Assembly (NCBI GenBank): GCA_024236395.1
Contig: JACKKO010000001.1
Span: forward strand, 186,001-250,000
DNA: 64,000 nt
Reading direction: 5' to 3'
Origin: Hyphomicrobiales bacterium
Lineage (GTDB): Bacteria; Pseudomonadota; Alphaproteobacteria; Rickettsiales; JACKKO01
The stretch's first letter is position 1. The number at the start of each line of letters is the position of its first letter. Below are positions 42,575 to 50,981 of the stretch, piece by piece. A program made the position numbers and the translations under genes. The notes beneath the pieces are model-generated. The model saw only the letters and a list, made by a program, of their open reading frames with translations, was not told the DNA's origin and searched no databases.

Positions 42575-42943
42575 ATGGGGATCACCCAAGGTAAAATGAC
42601 CAGCCTACTAGACCAGCGTATCGGGGAACGATTGTTCACGTTACGCAAAACGGCCGGGGTGACACTGCAGGAGCTTTCCCAGGAAGTGGGGATTACACAC
42701 CAGCAGTTGCAAAAATACGAGAAAGGGGTAAACCGGATTGCTGCCAGCCGTCTGGTGGAAATCGCCCAGGCACTGAATGTACCGGTGACCTATTTCTTTG
42801 AAGAACTGGAAGAATTGCCGGACGGTCCACGCGAAGAACGGCGGCGTGCCTGCCTGAATGTGATGCGGAATTTCTGCCGTATTCGCCCGCGGGAACAGCA
42901 GGAGGCAGTGGCCCAGCTCATTGAAGCAATGTCACAGAAATAA
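42575..42943 (+). CDS. XRE-family transcriptional regulator
   Basis: 122 residues. A Cro/CI-type helix-turn-helix covers about 15-72: IGERLFTLRKTAGVTLQELS, then QEVGITHQQLQKYEKG with the recognition helix, NRIAASRLVEIAQALNVPVT, YFFEELEEL. The C-terminal 45 residues are helical (REQQEAVAQLIEAMSQK) and may form the dimer contact. The protein resembles small SinR-like regulators common in alphaproteobacteria. It has a strong ribosome-binding site and a consensus sigma-54 promoter, so its level should follow an enhancer-binding activator, for example for nitrogen, flagella or stress. Its targets are unknown. Confidence 0.9.
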   Translation: MGITQGKMTSLLDQRIGERLFTLRKTAGVTLQELSQEVGITHQQLQKYEKGVNRIAASRLVEIAQALNVPVTYFFEELEELPDGPREERRRACLNVMRNFCRIRPREQQEAVAQLIEAMSQK

Positions 42944-43009
42944 CTACTTCCAACGTGGCTTCCGGGCGGGGTAGATGCTCTGAGGTTGCCTGCCCGGCGG
43001 AACCTGCGT

Positions 43010-44809
43010 ATGATGCCGCCCATGGCAAGCAAACGCAATTCATCCCGCCCTAAACAAGTGCGTAAAGAAAGTGCACGGGTGCTAATGGGGCGTCTTTACA
43101 GCGATTATCTTCGGGCACATTTTTCCAAGCTGGCCACTGCCGGAGTCTGCATGGTGTTGGTGGCTGCGGCAACGGCGACCAATGCCTGGCTGATGCAGCC
43201 GGTACTGGATGATGTGTTCCTCAAACAGGACCGTACCATGCTGATGCTTGTGCCAGCAGCGGTGGCGTTGATTGCGCTGGTGAAGGGGGGGGCAAGTTAT
43301 ACGCAGATGGTGATGATGAAAATTACTGGCCAGCGGGTGATTACCGATATGCAGGTCACGCTCTACCGGCATTTGATCCATAGCGACCTGGCACTCTTTA
43401 CAGCACAAGGATCCAGCCGCCTGATTTCCCGCTTTTCCAATGATATTCAGATTATCCGCCGACATCTCAGCAATATCCTGAGCGGGGCACTGAAAGAAAG
43501 TGTGACGCTGGTATTCCTGATTGGTGTCATGGTGTATCAGAGCTGGGAGCTTTCGCTGATTGCGTTTGGTGTATTCCCCATTGCCGGTTACCCGGTGATC
43601 CGTCTGGGCAAGCGCATGCGGAAAGTGTCGGAAAAGACACAGGAAGAGTTGGGGCAGTATCTCTCGCGGCTGGATGATAGTTTCCAGGGCATCCGGATGG
43701 TGAAGGCCTATAACCGCGAGGAGCATGAAGTTGCCCAGGCGTCCGGGGTAATGGAACGGCTGTTCGGCCTTTATGTCAAGGCGGCACGGACAGAATCTGC
43801 GGCGGCGCCGATTATGGAGTTGCTGGCGGGCATCGCCATTGCAGCAGTGATCTGGTATGGCGGTTTCAAAGTGCTGGAAGGCGCTACCACACCAGGAGCG
43901 TTTTTCTCGTTTATTGCGGCGCTGATTATGGCCTATCGCCCGGCAAAAAGTCTTTCCGGGTTGAATGCCAACCTGCAGGAAGCATTGGCGGCGATTGACC
44001 GGTTTTACGCGATGCTGGATGACCGGCCAGCCGTGCAAGACGGCGCGCGCAGCAAGCCGCTTTCGGTTTCACATCACGATGTGGTGTTTGAGCAGGTGCA
44101 GTTCAGCTATGGCCAGGATGCACAGGCCTTACAGCATGTTTCCTTCTCAGTGCAGGACGGTAAAACCGTGGCGCTGGTGGGGCCAAGCGGTGCCGGGAAG
44201 TCCACCATTTTTAACCTACTACTACGTTTTTATGATCCGGAATCGGGTAGTATACGCGTGGGGGGGACAGATATACGGACGGTGACGCTGGCCTCGCTAC
44301 GGGAGGCAATCGCGTATGTGAATCAGGATGCGACCTTGTTTGATACCACGATCCGCGAAAATATCGCCTATGGACGTGAAGGGGCGAGCGAAGAAGAAAT
44401 ACTGGAAGCGGCGTATAATGCGGCGGCACATGATTTTATCCTGACATTACCGGATGGGTACGAGACAAAAGTGGGGCAACATGGGGTAAGGCTTTCCGGC
44501 GGGCAGCGCCAGCGGATTGCGATTGCCCGCGCAATGTTACGGAATGCCCCGATCCTGCTGCTGGACGAAGCGACCTCCTCGCTGGATAGCGCCTCGGAGA
44601 AGCAAGTGCAGCAAGCACTGGAACGGCTGATGCGGGGGCGTACCACGATTGTGATTGCCCACCGCCTGGCGACCGTGATGGGGGCTGATCAGATTTATGT
44701 GATTGATAACGGGACCATTATTGAACATGGTACCCACCAGGAACTGCAGGCAAAAAGCGGGCTTTATGCCCATCTGTGCCAGGAGCAGTTTGGCTCCCAT
44801 GCCGCGTAA
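43010..44809 (+). CDS. msbA: ABC transporter MsbA-type lipid flippase
   Basis: 599 residues from the ATG at 43010; ATGs at 43013 and 43022 are equally possible. Six membrane helices (about 40-330), then the ABC ATPase: Walker A ALVGPSGAGKSTIFNLLLRF, Q-loop YVNQDATLFD, signature LSGGQRQRIAIARAML, Walker B ILLLDEATSSLD, H-loop IVIAHRLAT. The following genes are for lipid A and Kdo, so lipid A transport across the inner membrane is the likely job. A GC-rich inverted repeat (CCGGGC/GCCCGG, 42962-42997) lies just upstream. Confidence 0.9.
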   Translation: MMPPMASKRNSSRPKQVRKESARVLMGRLYSDYLRAHFSKLATAGVCMVLVAAATATNAWLMQPVLDDVFLKQDRTMLMLVPAAVALIALVKGGASYTQMVMMKITGQRVITDMQVTLYRHLIHSDLALFTAQGSSRLISRFSNDIQIIRRHLSNILSGALKESVTLVFLIGVMVYQSWELSLIAFGVFPIAGYPVIRLGKRMRKVSEKTQEELGQYLSRLDDSFQGIRMVKAYNREEHEVAQASGVMERLFGLYVKAARTESAAAPIMELLAGIAIAAVIWYGGFKVLEGATTPGAFFSFIAALIMAYRPAKSLSGLNANLQEALAAIDRFYAMLDDRPAVQDGARSKPLSVSHHDVVFEQVQFSYGQDAQALQHVSFSVQDGKTVALVGPSGAGKSTIFNLLLRFYDPESGSIRVGGTDIRTVTLASLREAIAYVNQDATLFDTTIRENIAYGREGASEEEILEAAYNAAAHDFILTLPDGYETKVGQHGVRLSGGQRQRIAIARAMLRNAPILLLDEATSSLDSASEKQVQQALERLMRGRTTIVIAHRLATVMGADQIYVIDNGTIIEHGTHQELQAKSGLYAHLCQEQFGSHAA

Positions 44810-45509
44810 AAAACGTTTCCGGCCATTGCGGGCACTCGCAAAATCCACTGTTGTCCGTGCCCTGGCCTGCTGGCTGGTGCAGCTCTATGTCCGGCTGGTC
44901 TATTACACCACGCGCTGGCAATGGATTGGGGAAGAACACTGGGAGATGGTGCAGCAATCGTCCCGTCCGGTGATTTTTGTCTTCTGGCACGGGCGTCTGT
45001 TGATGTTGCCTATGTTTGTGCCGCAGCCTCAGCATACCGCGGTGATTATTTCGCGGCACGGCGATGGCGCTTTAATTGCCCGGGTGATCCGGTATTTTCA
45101 TCTGCAGGTGATCCATGGTTCCAGTAACCGGCCGGGTGATGATCCAAAAGGTGCAAAAAACCGGGGAGGTGCGGCGGCGATGCGCCAAGCCGTACAGTGG
45201 CTGCAATCCGGAAAGACAATTGCAATTACGCCAGATGGCCCCAAGGGGCCTGCATGTAAAGTACAAGGTGCGGTGATGGAGCTGGCTCGCCTGACCGGGG
45301 CGCTGGTGGTGCCGGTAGCTTACCATACCGGCTGTGGAAAAACACTTGGTACCTGGGATCGTTTTTGGTTTCCATACCCGTTTGGGCGTGGAGTGGTGGC
45401 GGTGGCCAGCCCGCTGGCGCTTGATGCAATGACTGTGGAAAAGGCTGGAAAAACACTGGAAGATCGGCTAAACCAAATAACCAAACAGGCGGTTTCTGCG
45501 AACATTTAA
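44799..45509 (+). CDS. DUF374 lysophospholipid acyltransferase-family protein
   Basis: 236 residues from the ATG at 44799, which overlaps the msbA end by 11 bases. Conserved stretches of the family: VIFVFWHGRLLMLPMF, SRHGDGALIARVI, GAAAMRQAVQWLQSGKTIAI, TPDGPKGPACKVQGAVMELA. There is an N-terminal membrane segment. In alphaproteobacteria such genes lie between msbA and waaA and may acylate a lipid A or phospholipid intermediate; the substrate is not known from sequence. Confidence 0.88.
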   Translation: MPRKKRFRPLRALAKSTVVRALACWLVQLYVRLVYYTTRWQWIGEEHWEMVQQSSRPVIFVFWHGRLLMLPMFVPQPQHTAVIISRHGDGALIARVIRYFHLQVIHGSSNRPGDDPKGAKNRGGAAAMRQAVQWLQSGKTIAITPDGPKGPACKVQGAVMELARLTGALVVPVAYHTGCGKTLGTWDRFWFPYPFGRGVVAVASPLALDAMTVEKAGKTLEDRLNQITKQAVSANI

Positions 45510-45542
45510 GTTCGCAGGACGCACGAGAGAGGCCTTACGATC

Positions 45543-46850
45543 ATGCTGTTAAAATTCTATCGATGGCTCACAGTGATTACAGGCCCGATTATTGACCTGT
45601 ACCTCATCCATCGTCGCCGTAAAGGTAAGGAGGATCCCAAGCGGTTCTCCGAGCGGCTGGGGCATGCATCGTTTCCGCGTCCGGCCGGGGCGCTGGTGTG
45701 GGTGCATGCATCCAGCGTGGGCGAAGCCATGTCCGTGCTGCCGCTGATCCGCGCCATTCTGGAAGAATATAAAGAACTGAGCGTGCTGCTGACGACGGGT
45801 ACGGTGACCTCCTCCAGCCTGCTGGAAGGGAAGCTGCCGCCACGGGCGTTCCATCAGTTTGTACCGATTGATAAGCTGGTGACGGTGCGGCGCTTTCTGG
45901 ATCACTGGAAGCCGGATATTGGTATGTTTGTGGAATCGGAATTATGGCCCAATCTGATTGTAGAGACAGCGCATCGGGGGTGTACGCTGCTTTTGATTAA
46001 TGCGCGGATGTCGAAGGATGCATTTGAAACCTGGCGGCGGGCGCGGGGGATTGCCGAAAAAATGCTGCGCAGTTTTGCGCTGACGCTGGCACAGAGCGAT
46101 GATGACAAAAAACGCCTGGAGACGCTGGGTGCCACTAATGTACGTAGTTTAGGCAATTTGAAATTTGATGCCCCGGCATTACCGGCAGACCCGAAGGAAA
46201 CCGGGCGCATGGTGAGCCAGATCGGTGAACGTCCGTTGTGGTTGGCGGCCAGTACGCATGAAGGGGAAGAGCGTATAGCGGCAGAGATTCACAATGCTCT
46301 GAAGAAGGAGATCGATGGGCTGTTAACCATCCTGGTGCCACGTCATCCGGAGCGTGGTGTAGGAATTGCTGAGTTGTGCAGATCCGAGTTCCAGTTGAAA
46401 ACGGCACTGCGTTCCAAGCAGGATCCCATTCTGGAAACCACCGACATCTATATTGCCAATACGATTGGCGAGCTGGGTTTGTTTTACCGGCTTTCCGGTA
46501 TTGCGTTTCTCGGAGGGTCATTGGTACAGCATGGGGGGCAGAACCCATTAGAGGCGGCACGGTTAGAGTGCGCGATTCTGGCAGGGCCGTATACCACAAA
46601 TTTTGCCCGGATTTACGATGCGTTGATTCAAGGTGAGGCGGCAATACGGGTACGTTCAAAAGAAGAGCTAATAGATATGCTCCGCACTTTATTAAAAACA
46701 CCCGCAAAACAGCATACGCTGGCGGCTAACGCTCTGGAAATTGTGGAGAGTAAGTCTGGAGTACAAAATGCGTATCTGGAAGAAATCGCTCCCTACCTGA
46801 AAACATTAGCCGGGCGATCAGGCGCCGGGAACAATGCCAAAAGCGCCTAA
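45543..46850 (+). CDS. waaA: 3-deoxy-D-manno-octulosonic acid (Kdo) transferase
   Basis: 435 residues. N-terminal anchor (about 4-22), then a GT-B fold: VWVHASSVGEAMSVLPLI, LLTTGTVTSSSLLE, the Glu in DIGMFVESELWPNLI, TLLINARMSKDAFETWRRAR, HGGQNPLEAARLECAILAGP. The N-terminal Glu/Gly-rich site (SVGE) is present. It adds Kdo to lipid IVA on the inner face of the inner membrane. It overlaps lpxK by 17 bases. Confidence 0.95.
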   Translation: MLLKFYRWLTVITGPIIDLYLIHRRRKGKEDPKRFSERLGHASFPRPAGALVWVHASSVGEAMSVLPLIRAILEEYKELSVLLTTGTVTSSSLLEGKLPPRAFHQFVPIDKLVTVRRFLDHWKPDIGMFVESELWPNLIVETAHRGCTLLLINARMSKDAFETWRRARGIAEKMLRSFALTLAQSDDDKKRLETLGATNVRSLGNLKFDAPALPADPKETGRMVSQIGERPLWLAASTHEGEERIAAEIHNALKKEIDGLLTILVPRHPERGVGIAELCRSEFQLKTALRSKQDPILETTDIYIANTIGELGLFYRLSGIAFLGGSLVQHGGQNPLEAARLECAILAGPYTTNFARIYDALIQGEAAIRVRSKEELIDMLRTLLKTPAKQHTLAANALEIVESKSGVQNAYLEEIAPYLKTLAGRSGAGNNAKSA

Positions 46851-47808
46851 ATTCTGGGCCGGGCCCCGCGGGCTGCGTTCGGAACTGCTGGTTCCGTTCT
46901 CGGTCATTACTTTTTTTATTAATCGCCTGCGTTCTGCCCGGGCAAAACCAGTTTCGGTGGGTGTCCCGGTAGTATGTGTCGGCAATGCGACGGTGGGTGG
47001 TGCCGGAAAAACACCCACGGTTCTTTCACTGATTGATTTCTTAAAACCCCGTTATCCACGTCTGGCGTGTGTCAGTAAGGGGTATGGTGGTAAACAACAT
47101 ATTCCGGTTCGTGTAGACTCACAAAAGCATACAGCACGCGATGTAGGAGATGAGCCGTTACTGATTGCTCAAAAAGCTACATGCTGGGTTGGCCAAGATC
47201 GAGTGAAGACCTGCCAGACTGCGGTGGAAGGAGGTGCGGAGCTCATCCTTCTGGATGATGGATTGCAGGATCCGCGCCTGATCCGGCAATGCAGTCTTAT
47301 CGTGGTGGATAGTGGGTTTGGCTTTGGTAATCGCCTGATTCTTCCCGCCGGACCATTGCGGGATCGGGTTGATTATGCCTATCGCGCGGCCGATGCCATG
47401 GTGATGATTGGTGAGGATGTGCAGCAGATTGCACAGGAAGTGCCGAAAACGATGCCGGTATTCAGGGCACATATGCAGGCAAATGATGGGCTGAGATTGC
47501 CGAAAGATGGCCGGTTTGTGGCGTTTGCCGGAATTGGGCGCCCGCAGAAATTTTTTGATACGCTGGCGGCAATGGGAATTAATGTAGTGCATAGTGTCGC
47601 GTATCCGGATCACCATCCCTATACCAAGCGTAACCAGCGAAAGCTACTGCAGATTGCTGCAGAATATGAAGCCTTGTTGTTAACCACGGAAAAAGATGCG
47701 GTGCGCTTTCCGCCGGAATTCAGGGAACATTTGCATGCCCTGCCCGTGCATCTGGAGTGGGAACGCCCTCGCGATCTGGCAAAATTTCTCAAGGAGCATC
47801 TGCCGTGA
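46834..47808 (+). CDS. lpxK: Tetraacyldisaccharide 4'-kinase
   Basis: 324 residues. P-loop VCVGNATVGGAGKTPTVLSL, then GYGGK, the conserved DVGDEPLLIAQKAT, LILLDDGLQDPRL, and IVVDSGFGFGNRLILPAGPL. It phosphorylates the 4' position of the lipid A disaccharide. Length and motifs are normal. It lies between waaA and lpxL with overlaps on both sides, as in many alphaproteobacterial lipid A clusters. Confidence 0.95.
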   Translation: MPKAPKFWAGPRGLRSELLVPFSVITFFINRLRSARAKPVSVGVPVVCVGNATVGGAGKTPTVLSLIDFLKPRYPRLACVSKGYGGKQHIPVRVDSQKHTARDVGDEPLLIAQKATCWVGQDRVKTCQTAVEGGAELILLDDGLQDPRLIRQCSLIVVDSGFGFGNRLILPAGPLRDRVDYAYRAADAMVMIGEDVQQIAQEVPKTMPVFRAHMQANDGLRLPKDGRFVAFAGIGRPQKFFDTLAAMGINVVHSVAYPDHHPYTKRNQRKLLQIAAEYEALLLTTEKDAVRFPPEFREHLHALPVHLEWERPRDLAKFLKEHLP

Positions 47809-48674
47809 GCATGGGGCGGCGTGTGCGTTACCTTCTGGAGGCCGCAGGTGCCTGGCTGATTTATGGTCTGTTTCGTATGCTGCCCATGCGGGTAGCATCA
47901 CCGTTTGGGGGGTGGTTACTCAGAAAGATCGGCCCACACATGGGAGTACACAGAGTAGCGATTGCTAACCTTCAGCGTGCATTTCCGGAAATGGATAGTG
48001 CGACACGTCAGCAAACGCTGCAGGCGATGTGGGATAATCTTGGGCGAACCCTGGGAGAATTGCCTCATATCCCACGATTGCGGGGTGAGGGGTTCCGTCG
48101 TCATATCACGCCTACCGGCTGGGAATATGTGGATAATGCCAAGGCGGCGGGTAAAGGGCTGATCCTGTTCTCCGGCCATTTTGCCAATTGGGAAATCATG
48201 CCCCGGACCGCTTCGGAAATGCAGACACCCATGACACTGATCTATCGTCCGCCCAACAACCCATATGTGGATGCCTTGATTCGCCGTTCCCGTAAGTACA
48301 GTTCTGCCGGAATGTATGCCAAAGGACGCGAAGGGGGACGGCAGGTATTGAAAACAATTTTAAAGGGCGGTGCCGCAGGGATGCTGGTGGATCAAAAAAT
48401 GAATGACGGCATTGAGGTGCCGTTTTTTGGGTATCCAGCCATGACCGCTCCGGCGATGGCGGAAATTGCGCTGAAGACGGGCGCTGCTCTGTTACCGGCG
48501 CGGGTGGTGCGCGTGGCGCCATTGCAATTCCGGGTGGATATTTCTCCGCCGCTGGAGACAGCAGGCAAATCCCCGGCGGAAATTATGCAGAATGTACACA
48601 CCTTATTCGAGCAATGGATTCGTGAATACCCGGCGCAATGGTTCTGGGTTCACCGGCGCTGGCCAAAAATGTGA
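47805..48674 (+). CDS. lpxL: Lipid A late acyltransferase (LpxL/HtrB family)
   Basis: 289 residues from the GTG at 47805, chosen because AAGGAG lies 8 bases upstream and the GTGA overlaps the lpxK stop. The HX4E catalytic motif is GHFANWEI near residue 125. FGYPAMTAPAMAEIALKTGA and the C-terminal YPAQWFWVHRRWPKM are family signatures. It adds a secondary acyl chain to the Kdo-lipid A precursor. It is the last gene of the lipid A unit; the sequence after it is A/T-rich without a clear hairpin terminator. Confidence 0.93.
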   Translation: MSMGRRVRYLLEAAGAWLIYGLFRMLPMRVASPFGGWLLRKIGPHMGVHRVAIANLQRAFPEMDSATRQQTLQAMWDNLGRTLGELPHIPRLRGEGFRRHITPTGWEYVDNAKAAGKGLILFSGHFANWEIMPRTASEMQTPMTLIYRPPNNPYVDALIRRSRKYSSAGMYAKGREGGRQVLKTILKGGAAGMLVDQKMNDGIEVPFFGYPAMTAPAMAEIALKTGAALLPARVVRVAPLQFRVDISPPLETAGKSPAEIMQNVHTLFEQWIREYPAQWFWVHRRWPKM

Positions 48675-48797
48675 AAAATCACAAAAAAGATGGGAAATAA
48701 AAAAATTAGGCTTTTCAGTGCATTGATTGCATAACTTTAGAAGTATAAAGTATAACTAGAGAAATAATTCCCTTGCTAACGAAAAAAATTAGTTCCA
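48675..48797. other. A/T-rich intergenic stretch between lpxL and the small gene pair
   Basis: This gap (with the CtrA box after it) is among the longest non-coding stretches of the window. It is strongly A/T-rich, contains the direct repeat AGTATAaAGTATA near 48740-48755, and no ORF or RNA gene I can support. It may hold upstream promoter elements. Confidence 0.4.
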
Positions 48798-48813
48798 TTA
48801 ACAGATTCTTAAC
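48798..48813 (+). promoter_or_regulatory. CtrA-type box with an embedded GANTC methylation site
   Basis: TTAA-CAGATTC-TTAAC fits the CtrA consensus TTAA-N7-TTAA(C) exactly. The seven-base spacer contains GATTC (48804-48808), a GANTC site of the CcrM methyltransferase. It lies 57 bases upstream of the start of the small gene pair, where it could overlap a -35 region. No unambiguous -10 is seen; GCTATCCT at 48822 is a candidate. Confidence 0.6.
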
Positions 48814-48869
48814 CATTGTTTGCTATCCTGAAACTGTAGCGGAATTAAGATAAAAGGAGCAGTCAGGAA

Positions 48870-49148
48870 ATGGAGTTTTACACCTACGATCACTCGCCAT
48901 TTGACGACGAGCCCATATCCATCGAGGAACATGTGGAAGCAGCAGTGATGTTCATGCAGGCCCGGGACCCAGATTTTGATGCGGACGCTTTCCGTAAACT
49001 GGTTGCCTCTCAGGATCAGGAAGAGCTGAAAAATCTTATTCAGCAATATACTACCGGCAGCAGCCTGCGCTATAACAATAAGGAATGGCTGGAAGATACC
49101 ATCTCCGGCAATATGGCCATCATCATGCATCAGAAGGAGGCCTGCTAA
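48870..49148 (+). CDS. Small acidic protein, unknown, behind a CtrA-type box
   Basis: 92 residues, starting MEFYTYDHSPFDDEPISIEE. AAAAGGAG lies about 12 bases before the ATG. Predicted helices at about 18-35, 42-60 and 71-90; no signal peptide, membrane segment, or known motif; a single Cys at the end. Charged residues are mostly acidic. It is followed by a second small gene with a one-base overlap (TAATG) and a good ribosome-binding site, and the two share a terminator. I recognise no family. Control by CtrA would suggest a cell-cycle, motility or surface role. Confidence 0.7.
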   Translation: MEFYTYDHSPFDDEPISIEEHVEAAVMFMQARDPDFDADAFRKLVASQDQEELKNLIQQYTTGSSLRYNNKEWLEDTISGNMAIIMHQKEAC

Positions 49149-49336
49149 TGGATCATCTTATTGCTCAGGTTTTAGGTGCAGCACAACAGTATGAGTTACT
49201 CACATTGGAGCCGCAGAAGAATCTTGCGGCATTGCCAGGTATTAATATGGGTGGTGTGGAAATAGGCGGTGCAGGTTATGTAAATACAATACAAAACAGC
49301 AGGAGCGAGAATCGCGGATTTGGAATCGGCGATTAA
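49148..49336 (+). CDS. Small Gly/Asn-rich protein, unknown, coupled to the gene before it
   Basis: 62 residues, preceded by AAGGAGG with a 7-base gap and sharing TAATG with the upstream gene, so translation is probably coupled. The first half (MDHLIAQVLGAAQQYELLTL) could form an amphipathic helix. The second half (INMGGVEIGGAGYVNTIQNS) is rich in Gly and Asn. There is no signal peptide or known motif. A strong hairpin terminator begins 33 bases after the stop. Its real existence rests on the ribosome-binding site and tight coupling. Confidence 0.6.
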   Translation: MDHLIAQVLGAAQQYELLTLEPQKNLAALPGINMGGVEIGGAGYVNTIQNSRSENRGFGIGD

Positions 49337-49354
49337 ATAACGAACAGCTTAACC

Positions 49355-50809
49355 CTATTCAAACAAAGAACCCTGGGATGTGACTCTCCCGGGTTTTTTT
49401 GTGCCCGGAATTTGCTTTCCGAGTTTGCTGGCACCAGAAGTAGTGTTTCCGGGCGTTTTCGTGGCCGATGAGGGGGGTGTATCACCGCTGGTGACGATTT
49501 GCCTGCCATCGTGGAATTCCAGGCTCAGGCGCGCATTCTGTGGCATATTGGCGGCGCGGGTAATTAACTGATCGGCGCTATCCCGCACCAGCACAAAGCC
49601 CCGTGCCAGTACCTTCTGATAGTGATAACTTTCCAGCAACCGGGAGAGTGCGCCCAGCCGCTCCTCCTGCCGGGATAGCTGCCGGGTGAGCGCCCCATTT
49701 AGCTGCGTACCCCGTTCGGCCAGTTGGGTTTCATAGCGCCGCACGGCCTGCTGTAGCGGGGTGGGTTGCAGGCGGGAGGAAGCCAGCGCCAGCATTTGCG
49801 TGCATTGCTGGAAATACGCGGGAAGTGCCGCCCCCAACCGTTCCGACCAGTCATCCAGCCGCTGTACCATCGTTTCCAGCATGGTACGAGGACTGATGAG
49901 TCCTCGGGCCAGCCCGCTGAGCCGGGTGCCAGCATGTTCCAGCCGGCGTGAAAGCAGGGAGTGCATGCGCAACCCATGATCCTGCACGGTATAGAGCAGG
50001 TCAGATTTTACCGGTACGGCCATTTCCGCGGCGGCGGTGGGGGTGGGCGCACGCTGGTCTGCTGCGTAATCAATCAGGGTGGTGTCGGTTTCATGGCCGA
50101 CCGCCGAAATCAGTGGAATTTCCGAGGCTGCGGCGGCCCGTACCACGATCTCTTCGTTAAACGCCCATAAATCTTCCAGGCTTCCCCCACCCCGTGCTAC
50201 GATGAGCACATCCGGCCGTTTTGGCATGGCGTTAAACCCGGCAATCGCGGCAGCCACCTGCTCGGCCGCGCCCTCGCCCTGCACCAGCACCGGCCATACC
50301 AGTACCCGTACCGGGAAACGGTCGGTAATACGGTGCAGGATATCGCGAATTACTGCCCCGGTGGGGGAGGTTACCACACCGATCACCTCCGGCAAATAAG
50401 GCAATGGGCGTTTGCGGTTCTCATCAAACAGTCCTTCTTTGGCCAGTTGCTGTTTGCGCTTTTCCAGCAGGGCCATCAGCGCACCTATCCCGGCCGGTTC
50501 CATGAATTCAGCAATCAGCTGATAATTCGAACGGCCGGGATAGGTGGAAAGCTTGCCGGTGGCGATCACCTCCAGCCCGTCTTCCGGGGCGAAGGGCAGC
50601 TTACTGGCCACGCCGCGCCAGCAGATGCTGTTGAGCACCGATTTTTCATCCTTCAGTGAGAAATAGAGATGCCCGCTGGCAGCGCGCTTAAACCCACTGA
50701 TTTCGCCGCGTACGCGCACATATTCAAACTGCTCCTCCACAGTGCGCTTCAGCGCCTGTGAAATCTCCGAGACGGTATATTCATGGACGTTATGGCTAGG
50801 CGTGTTCAT
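49355..50809 (-). CDS. xseA: Exodeoxyribonuclease VII large subunit
   Basis: 484 residues. N-terminal OB domain (YTVSEISQALKRTVEEQFEY, GEISGFKRAASGHLYFSLKD), then the nuclease core: GVVTSPTGAVIRDILHRITD, VDVLIVARGGGSLEDLWAFN, PLISAVGHETDTTLIDYAAD and RAPTPTAAAEMAVP. A coiled-coil region and a Ser/Thr/Lys-rich tail follow. With the small XseB subunit, which is not in this window, it degrades single-stranded DNA. The 3' end contains the terminator hairpin of the opposing small genes. It diverges from purD. Confidence 0.95.
   Translation of the reverse strand: MNTPSHNVHEYTVSEISQALKRTVEEQFEYVRVRGEISGFKRAASGHLYFSLKDEKSVLNSICWRGVASKLPFAPEDGLEVIATGKLSTYPGRSNYQLIAEFMEPAGIGALMALLEKRKQQLAKEGLFDENRKRPLPYLPEVIGVVTSPTGAVIRDILHRITDRFPVRVLVWPVLVQGEGAAEQVAAAIAGFNAMPKRPDVLIVARGGGSLEDLWAFNEEIVVRAAAASEIPLISAVGHETDTTLIDYAADQRAPTPTAAAEMAVPVKSDLLYTVQDHGLRMHSLLSRRLEHAGTRLSGLARGLISPRTMLETMVQRLDDWSERLGAALPAYFQQCTQMLALASSRLQPTPLQQAVRRYETQLAERGTQLNGALTRQLSRQEERLGALSRLLESYHYQKVLARGFVLVRDSADQLITRAANMPQNARLSLEFHDGRQIVTSGDTPPSSATKTPGNTTSGASKLGKQIPGTKKPGRVTSQGSLFE
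49369..49400 (+). terminator. Rho-independent terminator of the small gene pair
   Basis: AACCCTGGGA pairs with TCCCGGGTT (one bulged T) around an 8-base loop, followed by seven T residues (49394-49400). It lies inside the 3' coding end of xseA on the other strand, so it constrains both. Confidence 0.8.
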
Positions 50810-50838
50810 GGTGTAGCATTAGGAGGAAATACAGGTCT

Positions 50839-50861
50839 TGTCCATGTATAATACACGGACA
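50839..50861. promoter_or_regulatory. 23-base palindrome with embedded TATAAT between xseA and purD
   Basis: Outer arms TGTCC/GGACA and inner arms TGTAT/ATACA are symmetric around A50850, with one mismatched pair (A50844 against C50856). The inner part contains TATAAT on the plus strand and TATTAT on the minus strand. This looks like an operator overlapping a promoter for xseA, purD, or both. I cannot name the regulator. Confidence 0.5.
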
Positions 50862-50928
50862 AATCAGGGCGGATATTACTTGGTTTTCCCTTGTTGTCCC
50901 TGTATTAATGCCCGGAGATGGTTTACGG

Positions 50929-50944
50929 CACCGGCTTTCCGGTG
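50929..50944 (+). promoter_or_regulatory. Hairpin in the purD leader
   Basis: CACCGG-CTTT-CCGGTG, a 6-base perfect stem, about 37 bases before the purD start. There is no following T run, so it is not a simple terminator. It may influence mRNA stability or translation. Confidence 0.35.
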
Positions 50945-50981
50945 TAGAGATGAACCAATCAACCGCATGGGAGAACACAGG

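Noticed and set aside
42962..42997. CCGGGC/GCCCGG inverted repeat between the XRE gene and msbA as a terminator
   Set aside because: The loop is long and no T run follows; it may be a weak structure only.
50838..50981. Extending purD 48 codons upstream
   Set aside because: The extension has no PurD similarity and covers the palindrome and leader hairpin; PurD homology begins exactly at MQLLLIGSGGREH.
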